NCBI RefSeq assembly: GCF_000012305.1
Contig: NC_007204.1
Coordinates: 372,001 to 436,000 of the forward strand
Source of the DNA: Psychrobacter arcticus 273-4
GTDB lineage: Bacteria > Pseudomonadota > Gammaproteobacteria > Pseudomonadales > Moraxellaceae
Length of the DNA: 64,000 nucleotides
Direction of reading: 5' to 3'
The notes under the pieces are model-generated. The model worked only from the letters and a program-made list of their open reading frames with translations. It did no database searches and was not told where the DNA came from. Positions 18,525-29,245 of the stretch are shown here, piece by piece. Position 1 is the first letter of the stretch, and every line of letters starts with the position of its first letter. The translations under genes and the position numbers were made by a program.

Positions 18525-21500
18525 ATGCGTCTAAAATCCCTTAAGCTGGCAGGCTTTAAATCCTTTGCCAATCCAACGACTTTTACCTTTCGTCATGGCA
18601 TTACCGCCATTGTCGGGCCAAACGGCTGCGGCAAATCAAATGTGATTGATGCCATTCGTTGGGTGTTGGGCGAAACCTCTGCCAAGCAGTTACGTGGCGG
18701 GGCGATGAGTGATGTCATCTTTGCTGGCACGCAAGATAAAGCCGCCAAAAGTGTTGCCAGTGTTGAGCTAACTTTTGAGCATACGCAAGATGAGAAAACG
18801 GGTATTCGCCACGAGTTTAATTTATATCAAGAGCTGTCTGTCCGCCGTCAGGTAAATTTGGATGGACGCTCGGATTACTTTATTAATGGCACACGCTGTC
18901 GTCGCCGTGATGTCGTCGATGTATTCTTAGGTACGGGTCTTGGCGCGCGTAGCTATGCGGTTATTGAGCAGGGGATGATTGGGCGTATTGTTGAATCTAG
19001 CCCCATGCAGCTGCGTGAGTTTATCGAAGAGGCGGCAGGGGTGTCGCGCTATCAAGCACGCCGAGAAGAAACGCAAAAGAAACTTAAGAGGACCCAAGAC
19101 AATTTAGCACGTTTACATGATATGCAAAGTGAGCTGGTTAGCCAACAAAAGCGACTGTCTAAGCAAGCAGCCAGTGCTGAGCGCTACGAAGAACTGGCAT
19201 TAACGCTTGCTGATATCAAGCAGCAACTTGCCATTCAGCAATTATATCAAGCCAAACACAATCAGCAGCAGCAAAGAATCGTCCATGAGAGTAGCACTAA
19301 TGAGGTCTCAGCCCTGCAAGCCAGCCATGAGACCCTAAAAGCTAAGCAGGATAAGCTTGCTGCGCATATCAATCAAGAGCAGTGGCTAAAAGACGATGCT
19401 CAAAGTGCACACTATAAGCAGCAGCTAAGCTATCAACAGTCTGAACATCAACTCAGCGCTACAAAGTCACAACTGAGTGCTACCGCGCTGCAGCTTGCTA
19501 GCTTGGATCAGCAGTGCGTACAAGCAGTTGCTGAGATTGAATGTCTAAAATCTGAACAAGCAGAGCAGCAGAATATATTAGAAGAACTGCGTCCGCAGCT
19601 TAGCGAGCTGAATGAAAAACGTGAATCGCATAAACGTAACGAGCAACCATTACAACGCGCATGGCATGAGGCGCAAAATCAATTATCACGGCTGCAAGAT
19701 AATGCTCGCACACTTGAGCAGCAAAAAGCTATTAATACACAAGCACAAAAGCGCCATCAGCAAAGCCATGATAAATGGCAGCGCCGTCAGCAAAGTTGGC
19801 AGAATTTATGGCAGAAAATGCAACAATCACTATCACCACCTGGTAATAATGATGGTTCTGATGGGCAAGAAAAAGCGGATGTGAAAAATTTACATCAGAC
19901 CTTAGAGACGCAAGTTGCTGAGCTAAACAAACAGTTGCAGCAGATTGAGTGGCAACAAGATAGCATCGATGAGCGCCTGTCCGAACTACAACCGCAAGCG
20001 CATGAGTTACAGCAGCGATTAAATATGCAGCAGCGTGAGTTGAATGAACATGAAAAACGTCACGCTGTATTGGCAGCTGAGTATGATACCCTGCATCAAA
20101 TATTACATCCTAAACCTACGGCAAAACCTCAACCGCCAGCATCTATTTCGGAGACTGGTTTAGAAAACGAAATAGCCAGCGACTCTCATGAATTAGCCAT
20201 TACTACTTTGCGTGATCAGATTGAGCTAAGCGAAAAAGGTCGAGAACATGCACAGCTACTCGATAGCGTGTTGGCGTTATGGTTGGAAAGTCATGTATTA
20301 ATTGCTAATCCAACCAATCAATCACACGCCAATGATGACTCTCGAAAAGCGAGTAGCCTATGGCAAGTTCTTAGACATGACTTTACCCATCTTTTTACTT
20401 ACCAAACGGCACAAAACGAGCATAATAGTAAAGGTCAATCATCAGTAGGGAGCGGTCACAGCTTATGGTTATCTGCTACGCAAAATGAGTTAGCTACAAA
20501 GCCATTTATCAGTAATTTGCCAGATACTTTAATTGATAAAGTACGGCCTTTATCGCAGCTGATTACCGCACCGAACTTAGCACTTTTGCAGCAATGCTAT
20601 CTATATATTGCGCAACCTGAGACAGATAATAAACAAGCGCTTGAAGAAGTTTTAAAAGTATTGCCGCCATCTGCTATTTTGCTCACGTCTGATGGCTGGC
20701 TTATCAGTCGTCAGGGTACGATGAATATCAGTAATTTTGTGGGTGCGCAAGATGGGCAAAATGATAGTAACAGTCAATTTTTAACACAGCGTTTACAGCA
20801 GCGTAGCCGTTTACAAGCGTTAGAAGAATTGCTTGATGAGTTTGAAAGCAAAATACAAGACCAGAAAAAGGCTATTGCTAATAACCAGCGTAACTATGAT
20901 GCACTAACGGTCAGCTTAGAAGAGACGCGTGCCCAAGCTGAGCAATTAGTCCGTGATAAACATCAATATCAGCAGCAGCTCACCACTCAACGCGCTAATG
21001 CTGAGCGCTTACAAGCGGACAGCCGACGCCTAACTGTTGATAAAGCTGCTCTTGAGCAAGAGCAGCAGGAATTAGCTCAAGAGCAGCAAGTGCTTAATGA
21101 TGAGCAGCAGGATATCCAAAGCGAGATAGCAGCGCTAACGCCACAGATAGCTGATGCGCGAGCGACAACTCAGCAATTACAAGCGGAACGCAGTGAGCTA
21201 ACCCGCACGCGTCAGGCAGATGATGACGCTTGGCAAGCCTTGCAGCTTCGTGTTCAGCAGAGCGAGATGCGATTGGAGCATAGTGCGAGCAGCCTTGCAC
21301 GTGCTACCAAGCAACACGACAAGTCACTACAAAGTGAGCAAAGACTAAAAGTAAATTATGAACAGCAGCAAAATAAGCTGCCAGCACTGCAAGCAGCACT
21401 GCAAACAGCGCAAACAGCGCGCGATGAGAAACAGGTACTGTTAACAGAGCGCGAGACAGCATTAACAGCGCTGAAGCAAGAGTATAATCAGCAGCAGGTC

Positions 21501-22448
21501 GAGCTGGATACCGTACAAAATATCTTACAAACTCAACAAAGCGAGCTTGCGTGTCTTGCCACCGAGCTAGCACTAAGCGCAGCGAGATTAGATGATGCTA
21601 GCAATCATACACAAGCAGCGCTAGATGCTTACCATAAAGTGAGCCATAAATATAAAGCGCAATCGGACATAGCTCAGCACCCGCAGCAAACAATGAGCGT
21701 GTCAAATTTATTAGCAGATTTTATCGCTCATGATCGCCGTGTACGTCCAGATAAAATCGCTGAGCTTGAGACTGAGCGTAGTAAGCTTGAGCAGCAATTA
21801 AGTAAAATAGGCGCGGTTAATCTTGCCGCGGTGGCAGAATTGGCGGAGGTTAATGAACGCTTAGAGCCACTCGCGCAGCAGACAGCAGATATTGCTGCCA
21901 GCATGCAGACGTTGACCGAGGCGATTGCGTCAATTGATGAAACCACCAAGACGCTATTTATGCAGACGCTTGATGCGGTCAATAATGAGCTTGCCAATTT
22001 ATTTGAAAAAGTCTTTGGCAGCGGGCAAGCAAGCTTGACCTTGAATGTGGAAGATATGCCTGTTAATGCGCCAAAATCAGAACAGTGGCGCGCGGGGCTT
22101 ACCTTGATGGCACAACCAAAAGGTAAGCGTAACAGTCGGTTGGCCGTGCTTTCAGGCGGCGAAAAGACACTGACCGCGCTGAGTTTGATTTTTGCCATAT
22201 TTAAGCAGCATCCTGCACCGTTTTGTGTGCTTGATGAGGTTGATGCACCGCTCGATGATGCGAATGTTGCACGCTTTACCAGTCTCATTCATGAATTAGC
22301 AGACGACTTGCAGTTTATCTTTATCAGCCATAATAAGCTGACGATGCAGATTGCTGATGAGCTAAAAGGTGTCACCATGCCAAACGCTGGTATTTCAACT
22401 TTGGTCAGCGTCTCGCTTGATGAGGCAGCACGTTACCTTTCTGATTAA
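18525..22448 (+). CDS. smc: Chromosome partition protein SMC
   Basis: ATP-driven chromosome-organising protein, 1307 residues, longer than the usual 1150-1200. The N-terminal head has Walker A GPNGCGKSN at 31-39; the C-terminal head has signature LSGGEKTLTALSL beginning at 1209 and Walker B FCVLDEVDAPLDD. Long glutamine-rich coiled coils flank a central hinge at about 560-740. The extra length lies in low-complexity, polar stretches within and beside the hinge (segments rich in N, S and H). No clear Shine-Dalgarno precedes the ATG. Order smc-zipA-ligA equals that in Pseudomonas. scpA and scpB are not in the window. Confidence 0.95.
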   Translation: MRLKSLKLAGFKSFANPTTFTFRHGITAIVGPNGCGKSNVIDAIRWVLGETSAKQLRGGAMSDVIFAGTQDKAAKSVASVELTFEHTQDEKTGIRHEFNLYQELSVRRQVNLDGRSDYFINGTRCRRRDVVDVFLGTGLGARSYAVIEQGMIGRIVESSPMQLREFIEEAAGVSRYQARREETQKKLKRTQDNLARLHDMQSELVSQQKRLSKQAASAERYEELALTLADIKQQLAIQQLYQAKHNQQQQRIVHESSTNEVSALQASHETLKAKQDKLAAHINQEQWLKDDAQSAHYKQQLSYQQSEHQLSATKSQLSATALQLASLDQQCVQAVAEIECLKSEQAEQQNILEELRPQLSELNEKRESHKRNEQPLQRAWHEAQNQLSRLQDNARTLEQQKAINTQAQKRHQQSHDKWQRRQQSWQNLWQKMQQSLSPPGNNDGSDGQEKADVKNLHQTLETQVAELNKQLQQIEWQQDSIDERLSELQPQAHELQQRLNMQQRELNEHEKRHAVLAAEYDTLHQILHPKPTAKPQPPASISETGLENEIASDSHELAITTLRDQIELSEKGREHAQLLDSVLALWLESHVLIANPTNQSHANDDSRKASSLWQVLRHDFTHLFTYQTAQNEHNSKGQSSVGSGHSLWLSATQNELATKPFISNLPDTLIDKVRPLSQLITAPNLALLQQCYLYIAQPETDNKQALEEVLKVLPPSAILLTSDGWLISRQGTMNISNFVGAQDGQNDSNSQFLTQRLQQRSRLQALEELLDEFESKIQDQKKAIANNQRNYDALTVSLEETRAQAEQLVRDKHQYQQQLTTQRANAERLQADSRRLTVDKAALEQEQQELAQEQQVLNDEQQDIQSEIAALTPQIADARATTQQLQAERSELTRTRQADDDAWQALQLRVQQSEMRLEHSASSLARATKQHDKSLQSEQRLKVNYEQQQNKLPALQAALQTAQTARDEKQVLLTERETALTALKQEYNQQQVELDTVQNILQTQQSELACLATELALSAARLDDASNHTQAALDAYHKVSHKYKAQSDIAQHPQQTMSVSNLLADFIAHDRRVRPDKIAELETERSKLEQQLSKIGAVNLAAVAELAEVNERLEPLAQQTADIAASMQTLTEAIASIDETTKTLFMQTLDAVNNELANLFEKVFGSGQASLTLNVEDMPVNAPKSEQWRAGLTLMAQPKGKRNSRLAVLSGGEKTLTALSLIFAIFKQHPAPFCVLDEVDAPLDDANVARFTSLIHELADDLQFIFISHNKLTMQIADELKGVTMPNAGISTLVSVSLDEAARYLSD

Positions 22449-22652
22449 GAGCATCGCTGAATAGCAAAAATAGTGATAACTGGCAGCGATTGTCAGTGGT
22501 ATAGTTAGGGCTGAGGTCATAAGGTCACGCAAGTATGTCAGCCTCATGGTAAACGATGACTATATGGTGACGATATTAATTAGCCATGCTAGACTATTGC
22601 CATTTATTCCCTCTTATGTATTCCCTTTTGTCGTATATTAGGATTATTTCTC

Positions 22653-23678
22653 ATGACCGCTATTCAGTTTATATTGATCGCCATTGCCGCATTGATTGTG
22701 CTTGCTGGGCTAATTATGGTCATGCGTGGCTTTAAGCGTCGCAAAAATGCAGAAGCTGCTGCGGTCAATTATGATAAAAACGGTATTCCTATCATACCGC
22801 GTCATGAGCGCAATATCGTCGACCAGCCAGATTTGGATGATACGGTCGCTGGAGAGACCAGTATCACTCCTGACCGTAGTTATTTAAATGCTGTCGTTGA
22901 AGATAAGCCTATGACCCAATCGTATCAGCATGACGATGAGCAGTTGACGGCTGCCAACAATCATATAGGCGATGATGCACGCGACGATTATAGCCAAATA
23001 GATGATGAAGACTATGCACGCTGGCAGGCTGAACAGCAGCACGCTGGCAATAGCGAGTTTGTAGAAGTCGCTGATCAAATGAATATCGAACAAGAGCCTG
23101 ATGCATTTTCAAGCTTGGTATCGGCGACGGACAGCCTGGTGCCATCTATTGATACGGCAGAAGAGCCAAGCTTTGATAGTAATAGCCCGATACTCGATCA
23201 GCATTTATCAAAGCCAGTTGATGACGCGCAGAACGCTTCTCTTATCAACGCCAAAGACAATATTAATATCACCATCTTGCCGCACCAATATCGTGACCGT
23301 CCGCAAGCGGTGATTCGTGGTCGTGACTTATTGGCATTAATTGATAAATATGGTCTGCGCTATGGCGCGATGAATATGTTCCATCGCTATGAGCAAAAAG
23401 ACGGTACTGGCATGCTTTGGTTTAGTATGATGGGCATTACCGATAGTGGTATCGCACCTTTTGATCCACATAGCGTGGCAACTAATACATACAACGGCGT
23501 GGTGGTCTTCTTATCATTGCCGCATCCACAAGCGCTGCGCAGTTTCGATAGTATGATGAGCATCGCTTATATGATGGCAAGCGATTTGGACGCCGTTATG
23601 CTTGATGAAGAGAATGACCCAATCACCCCTGAATACAAGCAGCAACTGCGCAATCAAGTGCGCGACTATGAAGGTTAA
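22653..23678 (+). CDS. zipA: Cell division protein ZipA
   Basis: Inner-membrane anchor for FtsZ at the division site, 341 residues. An N-terminal membrane helix (residues 5-25) is followed by basic residues RGFKRRK, then an acidic, disordered linker (about 45-205). The C-terminal ZipA domain starts at DNINITILPHQY and includes GRDLLALIDKYGLRYG and MLWFSMMG, with the FtsZ-binding fold. It sits between smc and ligA, as in Pseudomonas. Confidence 0.92.
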   Translation: MTAIQFILIAIAALIVLAGLIMVMRGFKRRKNAEAAAVNYDKNGIPIIPRHERNIVDQPDLDDTVAGETSITPDRSYLNAVVEDKPMTQSYQHDDEQLTAANNHIGDDARDDYSQIDDEDYARWQAEQQHAGNSEFVEVADQMNIEQEPDAFSSLVSATDSLVPSIDTAEEPSFDSNSPILDQHLSKPVDDAQNASLINAKDNINITILPHQYRDRPQAVIRGRDLLALIDKYGLRYGAMNMFHRYEQKDGTGMLWFSMMGITDSGIAPFDPHSVATNTYNGVVVFLSLPHPQALRSFDSMMSIAYMMASDLDAVMLDEENDPITPEYKQQLRNQVRDYEG

Positions 23679-23724
23679 TCGCTACCAAGGTCGATTAAAA
23701 ATAGATAAATAGTAGCAGTACCAT

Positions 23725-23760
23725 AAAAGGCAAATAGCGATAACGTTATTTGCCTTTTAT
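23725..23760 (+). terminator. Intrinsic terminator after zipA
   Basis: AAAAGGCAAATA (23725-23736) pairs with TATTTGCCTTTT (23747-23758), a perfect 12-bp stem. The next repeat copy begins at the last base of this structure. Confidence 0.8.
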
Positions 23761-23897
23761 ATAGTTGAAATACTTTAAAATCGCTACCGTATTGCTGGTG
23801 TAAATTTTTTGCAGCCTCTGTCTGCGTAGGCACAGCAAGCAAGAAAAATTTGCACCAGTAGTACGTGTTGTATCGATATTACTTTTCACCGACTATA
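23760..23897 (-). repeat. 138-bp intergenic hairpin repeat, copy 4
   Basis: Inverted orientation relative to copies 1-3 (starts TATAGTTGAAA, ends CACCGACTATA). It abuts the zipA terminator within the zipA-ligA gap (23679-24011). The arm tips GCTGGTG and CACCAGT pair with one G-T wobble. Confidence 0.9.
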
Positions 23898-23987
23898 GTT
23901 TTCGGTCTGTGAGTATTTCAACATCCTAATTTTCGCTAAAATGTCATCCGAGCATCCTGCAAAATTGTTATCATATCGGCATCTTGA

Positions 23988-26087
<2,100 letters not shown>

Positions 26088-26131
26088 AGCAAGTCCTTGC
26101 TATTAAAAGAGCAATGATACAGAAACGAAAA

Positions 26132-26226
26132 AGCATGGCCTCAGCATTGAGTTCTTTTAAAGTGGGCAAATATGCGGGTCATGTGTCGTCTTACTTTAAT
26201 GGTTTACTCGGCGCTCGTCCCTCGCG
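26132..26226 (+). repeat. Left arm of a diverged inverted repeat flanking the DarT/NADAR module
   Basis: When the right arm (27985-28072) is reverse-complemented it aligns here over about 90 bp at roughly 65-70% identity by eye. Shared blocks include GCCTCAG, CTTTAA, GCAAATATGC, ACTCG and CTCGT.CCTCGC in the same order. It starts 45 bp after ligA. Confidence 0.6.
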
Positions 26227-26320
26227 CTACTGCTGAAAATATACAAGAAGTAAATGAGGGCTATACCCTATGACTCTAAGATAACTGATGGATACGTTGA
26301 GCGTAACTGACCTGTACCTA

Positions 26321-27016
26321 CTAAAATAGTGTAAGGTTTTCATTTAGTTGATAGGTGTTACTTATTTGAAATTCTTTGTAAAAATCTAAAAATTCATCAG
26401 GATTTCTTATGCTTTCTAACATATTTCTTTTTGCAAGAGCTACAAACATCGCAATTGAATAAGCTTGACAGTTAATTGATTTTTTAGGATTGAATTCAAT
26501 ATCTGTAAAGGTTTGATACTGCATTAATCTATCATGCAGCTGGACGTTTTGATTTAAGGCATTCACATATAACCAGTCATAAAATGCTGTTAAGGGGTTT
26601 AATTGCCATTTAGTATTATAAAACTCAAACCCAATTAATTTTCCTGAATTCCTCAACCTTTCATCTTTTTTAGCTTGCTTGGAGGTTACTTTTAATAAGT
26701 CAGTATAAGCACCACCATTTTCAAAAACCTTACTGCTTTGAAAGGCACATTCCACACTATATTTCTCTTTTGTAGCTTTATCAGCTATCATCAAATTAAA
26801 AGCACTAAGAGCCACACCTAAGTCTTCTTTAGATTTACTGGAAACTTCTAAAATCTTATCAAAACCATACTTCTCTTGAATTGAGTTATGAAGTTCGTCA
26901 ATTGACTTCTGTTTTTGTACTGCTGCAAATCCTGAATGATATTTAAACTCAACCATTTCAGTTTTAACAAGAAATTTATTTTTAAACTGGGGAATATACG
27001 TTGGTCTTTGAGCCAT
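26321..27016 (-). CDS. NADAR-type antitoxin associated with DarT
   Basis: A 231-residue protein resembling the DarT1-associated NADAR family, whose members remove ADP-ribose from DNA bases and so neutralise the DarT toxin. Visible family features are an N-terminal FKYHSGFAAVQKQKSIDELH, the ILEVSSKSKEDLGVALSAFN block (residues 56-74), SVECAFQSSKVFENGGAY (87-104) and DIEFNPKKSINCQAYS (172-187). AAAGGA precedes its ATG. It begins 38 bp after the toxin stop on the same strand, so the pair forms an operon with the toxin first. The sequence is AT-rich relative to ligA. The family assignment is from memory of conserved motifs. Confidence 0.75.
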   Translation of the reverse strand: MAQRPTYIPQFKNKFLVKTEMVEFKYHSGFAAVQKQKSIDELHNSIQEKYGFDKILEVSSKSKEDLGVALSAFNLMIADKATKEKYSVECAFQSSKVFENGGAYTDLLKVTSKQAKKDERLRNSGKLIGFEFYNTKWQLNPLTAFYDWLYVNALNQNVQLHDRLMQYQTFTDIEFNPKKSINCQAYSIAMFVALAKRNMLESIRNPDEFLDFYKEFQISNTYQLNENLTLF

Positions 27017-27054
27017 ACTTTAGTCCTTTTCGAAGCTTATTAATAATTTCAAAG

Positions 27055-27876
27055 TCACTCTCTTTTTCCAAAAGCCGAATTATCGTTAGAATCTTCAATA
27101 AAAGTGAATTTAGAAAATTTTTCTTCGAAATATTTTAGATATTTTTCACTCTGTAAATAACAAGCTTCTATTGAATCAGGGGGAATGTGATCAAACACAA
27201 CCACCTCTGCCTGAACATCAGTAGGAAATTCATCTGTTAAGTAGTCTTGTCTAGTTACGACTCCATTACGGGTTTCAACTTTTTCCTCAAATAGCGAAAA
27301 AAATGCGTTAGAAGTCATAAATTCGCTTAATGATTTATTCCTATAGTCTCCAAAAGCAGAATTAGTTTGAAAAAAAGCACAGTCATGATTTAATATAACC
27401 TTTCTAGCATCCAAAACAATAACAGCCCAGGACTCAATATCTTTAAGCTGCATTCTTTTTCTATAAAACATTTGATGGTTAGGAAAAGATATCGATAAAC
27501 AAACTCCATTCTTCATACCCTCAAATCTTCCATCATCTGTCCATATGGCGTCAGGTAGGTTCTCGTCTATATAATCTCTAGGGTATAAGCCATTATTTAA
27601 AATACTTTCAAGATTATTAATCGGCGTAAAGTGGCAAAGAATCTGAATGCCCCGAGACCCCATCATCTTTTCCATTTCAAATCTATGATAAAACTTATTT
27701 TCCGCATACTCTGAAAGACGTTTATCAAGCAGTTCAACAAGCTTTTCTTGTGATGATGTTAAAGTAATACGTTCAATATCTTTTAATGACTTACTATCGC
27801 TTATGATGCTATCCCAAAGTTGCTCGATTAATACCATACGCTCTGAAACTGGCAGTTTTTCTAAAGATAGTTGCAC
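27055..27876 (-). CDS. darT: DarT-like DNA ADP-ribosyltransferase toxin with N-terminal antitoxin-like domain
   Basis: A 273-residue protein in two parts. Residues about 75-240 match DarT (DUF4433) enzymes, which ADP-ribosylate bases in single-stranded DNA: ILCHFTPINNLESILNNGL (79-97) is the NAD-site start, FPNHQMFYRKR follows, and QAEVVVFDHIPP supplies the family catalytic glutamate, here Glu224. Residues 1-61 (LPVSERMVLIEQLWDSI, then LDKRLSEYAEN) resemble the small 'putative addiction module component' antitoxins. The start is GTG at 27876 with a strong AAAGGAG six bases before it, supporting translation of the whole fusion. Internal ATGs at Met68, Met71 and Met72 could give a DarT-only product. 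The NADAR gene follows. Confidence 0.8.
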   Translation of the reverse strand: MQLSLEKLPVSERMVLIEQLWDSIISDSKSLKDIERITLTSSQEKLVELLDKRLSEYAENKFYHRFEMEKMMGSRGIQILCHFTPINNLESILNNGLYPRDYIDENLPDAIWTDDGRFEGMKNGVCLSISFPNHQMFYRKRMQLKDIESWAVIVLDARKVILNHDCAFFQTNSAFGDYRNKSLSEFMTSNAFFSLFEEKVETRNGVVTRQDYLTDEFPTDVQAEVVVFDHIPPDSIEACYLQSEKYLKYFEEKFSKFTFIEDSNDNSAFGKRE

Positions 27877-27984
27877 ATTAAACTCCTTTTATTCAAGTGC
27901 TGTTATCCTAACAACTTTCCTTTAATCATATTAAGGGTGATAACCTATTATGTATTTGTTATTCATGTAGAGTTGAAAGGCGGT

Positions 27985-28072
27985 GCGAGGTACGAGCGAG
28001 TCGTCAAAGAAAATCGAGAAATGATAGGCATATTTGCTCATCCTTAAAGCAAGTGATACTGAGGCTAGCTTT
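27985..28072 (-). repeat. Right arm of the inverted repeat flanking the DarT/NADAR module
   Basis: Reverse complement aligns with 26132-26226 (see that entry). It lies about 110 bp upstream of the toxin start. The remaining sequence of the 27877-28164 gap shows nothing else recognisable. Confidence 0.6.
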
Positions 28073-28164
28073 CAAATTTCTATGACCCTGCTTTATTTTG
28101 ATAATTAAAAGTTACTGTGCGTGGTATACAAAGAAACGCAGATAAGACGCTACTCTAATACTAG

Positions 28165-28695
28165 CTACTCCACCATCTCTCCATGCGCCTTCGCTTCACT
28201 TTTCTTACCATCTGGCACAATTACGATAGGTAGCACCAACCCTTTTGCAAATTCCCCAGCCAATACATAATCATAGCTGCCAGCAGCGATATCAGGCGTG
28301 GTATGAATGATTAGCTTCATATCTTTATCATCAGTCAGCTCATGCGAAACATAGCTTTCACTGAGCTGATCCAAGGCTTTAGATAGTGCCTCATTACTTG
28401 CCATGCTCACAGTCAGATTGTGCTGAGCTGTGGCGTTATCTACTTTGAAATACTCTGCATAATCACGGACATTTTGGCTATCGAGCGCAAACGGATACTG
28501 ATAATTAGCAAGATCGGCTGGTTTCTCACCGCTATCCATGACTGACCAATCTATCGTATTGGCTGCCGCTGAGTCCGCCGTCGATACCGCCGCATCGGTT
28601 TTTTTAGCAGCAGTATCAGCACTATTATCGCAGCCTGCCAGCGCCCACATACTGGCAGTAGCAATGATGAGTATAGTTATAAGGCGCTTTGGCAT
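28165..28695 (-). CDS. Putative lipoprotein, unknown function
   Basis: A 176-residue product with a lipoprotein signal: PKRLITILIIATASMWALAGC, where the LAGC cysteine would be lipidated. An alanine- and aspartate-rich linker (about 25-50) follows, then a soluble domain with alternating beta-like segments. The start at 28695 is chosen for AGAGGA seven bases upstream; a longer frame from 28722 adds nine polar residues ahead of the signal. I recognise no domain. It is transcribed alone, with repeat copy 5 upstream. Confidence 0.75.
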   Translation of the reverse strand: MPKRLITILIIATASMWALAGCDNSADTAAKKTDAAVSTADSAAANTIDWSVMDSGEKPADLANYQYPFALDSQNVRDYAEYFKVDNATAQHNLTVSMASNEALSKALDQLSESYVSHELTDDKDMKLIIHTTPDIAAGSYDYVLAGEFAKGLVLPIVIVPDGKKSEAKAHGEMVE

Positions 28696-28771
28696 CGAGG
28701 TATCCTCTTTATGATAAGTCATGAGACATTTTTATAGAGGAGCTATTTTGACAGCTTTCTGTGCGCTTCTC

Positions 28772-28909
28772 TATAGTTAAAATCCTTTAAAGTCGCTACC
28801 GTATTGCTGGTGTAAATTTTTTGCAGCCTCTGTCTGCGTAGGCACAGCAAGCAAGAAAAATTTGCACCAGTAGTACCTGTTGTATCGATATTACTTTTCA
28901 CCGACTATA
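28772..28909 (-). repeat. 138-bp intergenic hairpin repeat, copy 5
   Basis: Same orientation as copy 4, beginning TATAGTTAAA and ending CCGACTATA. It lies 77 bp upstream of the chosen start of the lipoprotein gene, so it may contribute to that gene's 5' region. Confidence 0.9.
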
Positions 28910-29130
28910 GCGAAATACAGAGAAGGGTTGTTTCTTATTCTAGCAAGTCAGATAATGAGGCGCATTTCCTACAAAGCGCTCAACAGAGCAGGCATAAAAA
29001 AACAGCCACCTTTCGATGACTGTTTATTTATGCCGATGTTTTATAGACAGTTATTGAGAGTAGTTGCTTGGAATAACGACTTTATGAATTTATGATTTGA
29101 TTACTTTGAGCAAGCAGCAAAGGCAGCTTT

Positions 29131-29179
29131 AAAATCAAATAAATAAGCGCCTATCAACGTGTGGCTGATAGGCGCTTAT
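29131..29179 (-). terminator. Intrinsic terminator of the radical SAM gene
   Basis: ATAAGCGCCTATCA (29143-29156) pairs perfectly over 14 bp with TGATAGGCGCTTAT (29166-29179), with a 9-nt loop. Read on the minus strand the stem is followed by a T-rich tract (TTATTTGATTTT). It lies 67 bp past the stop. Confidence 0.8.
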
Positions 29180-29245
29180 CTAATAGGCACTTATTTAATA
29201 AATGCTTTTGATCCACTGCAAGACAGCAGATCATTGGTGATCTAA

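Larger units (their letters stand above)
28696..29245. other. Intergenic region between lipoprotein gene and ygiQ-type gene
   Basis: Holds repeat copy 5 (28772-28909), a nested hairpin (GGCATAAA at 28991-28998 with TTTATGCC at 29027-29034, inside which AAACAG pairs with CTGTTT), and the terminator of the radical SAM gene. A short frame at 28880-29095 has no supporting features. Confidence 0.6.

Noticed and set aside
21728-22288. 186-codon minus-strand frame inside smc
   Set aside because: Antisense shadow of the conserved SMC C-terminal head; its Ser/Leu/Ala-rich translation is typical of such shadows.
28880-29095. 71-codon frame starting inside repeat copy 5
   Set aside because: It begins in the mobile repeat, runs through a hairpin, has no ribosome-binding site and resembles no protein.
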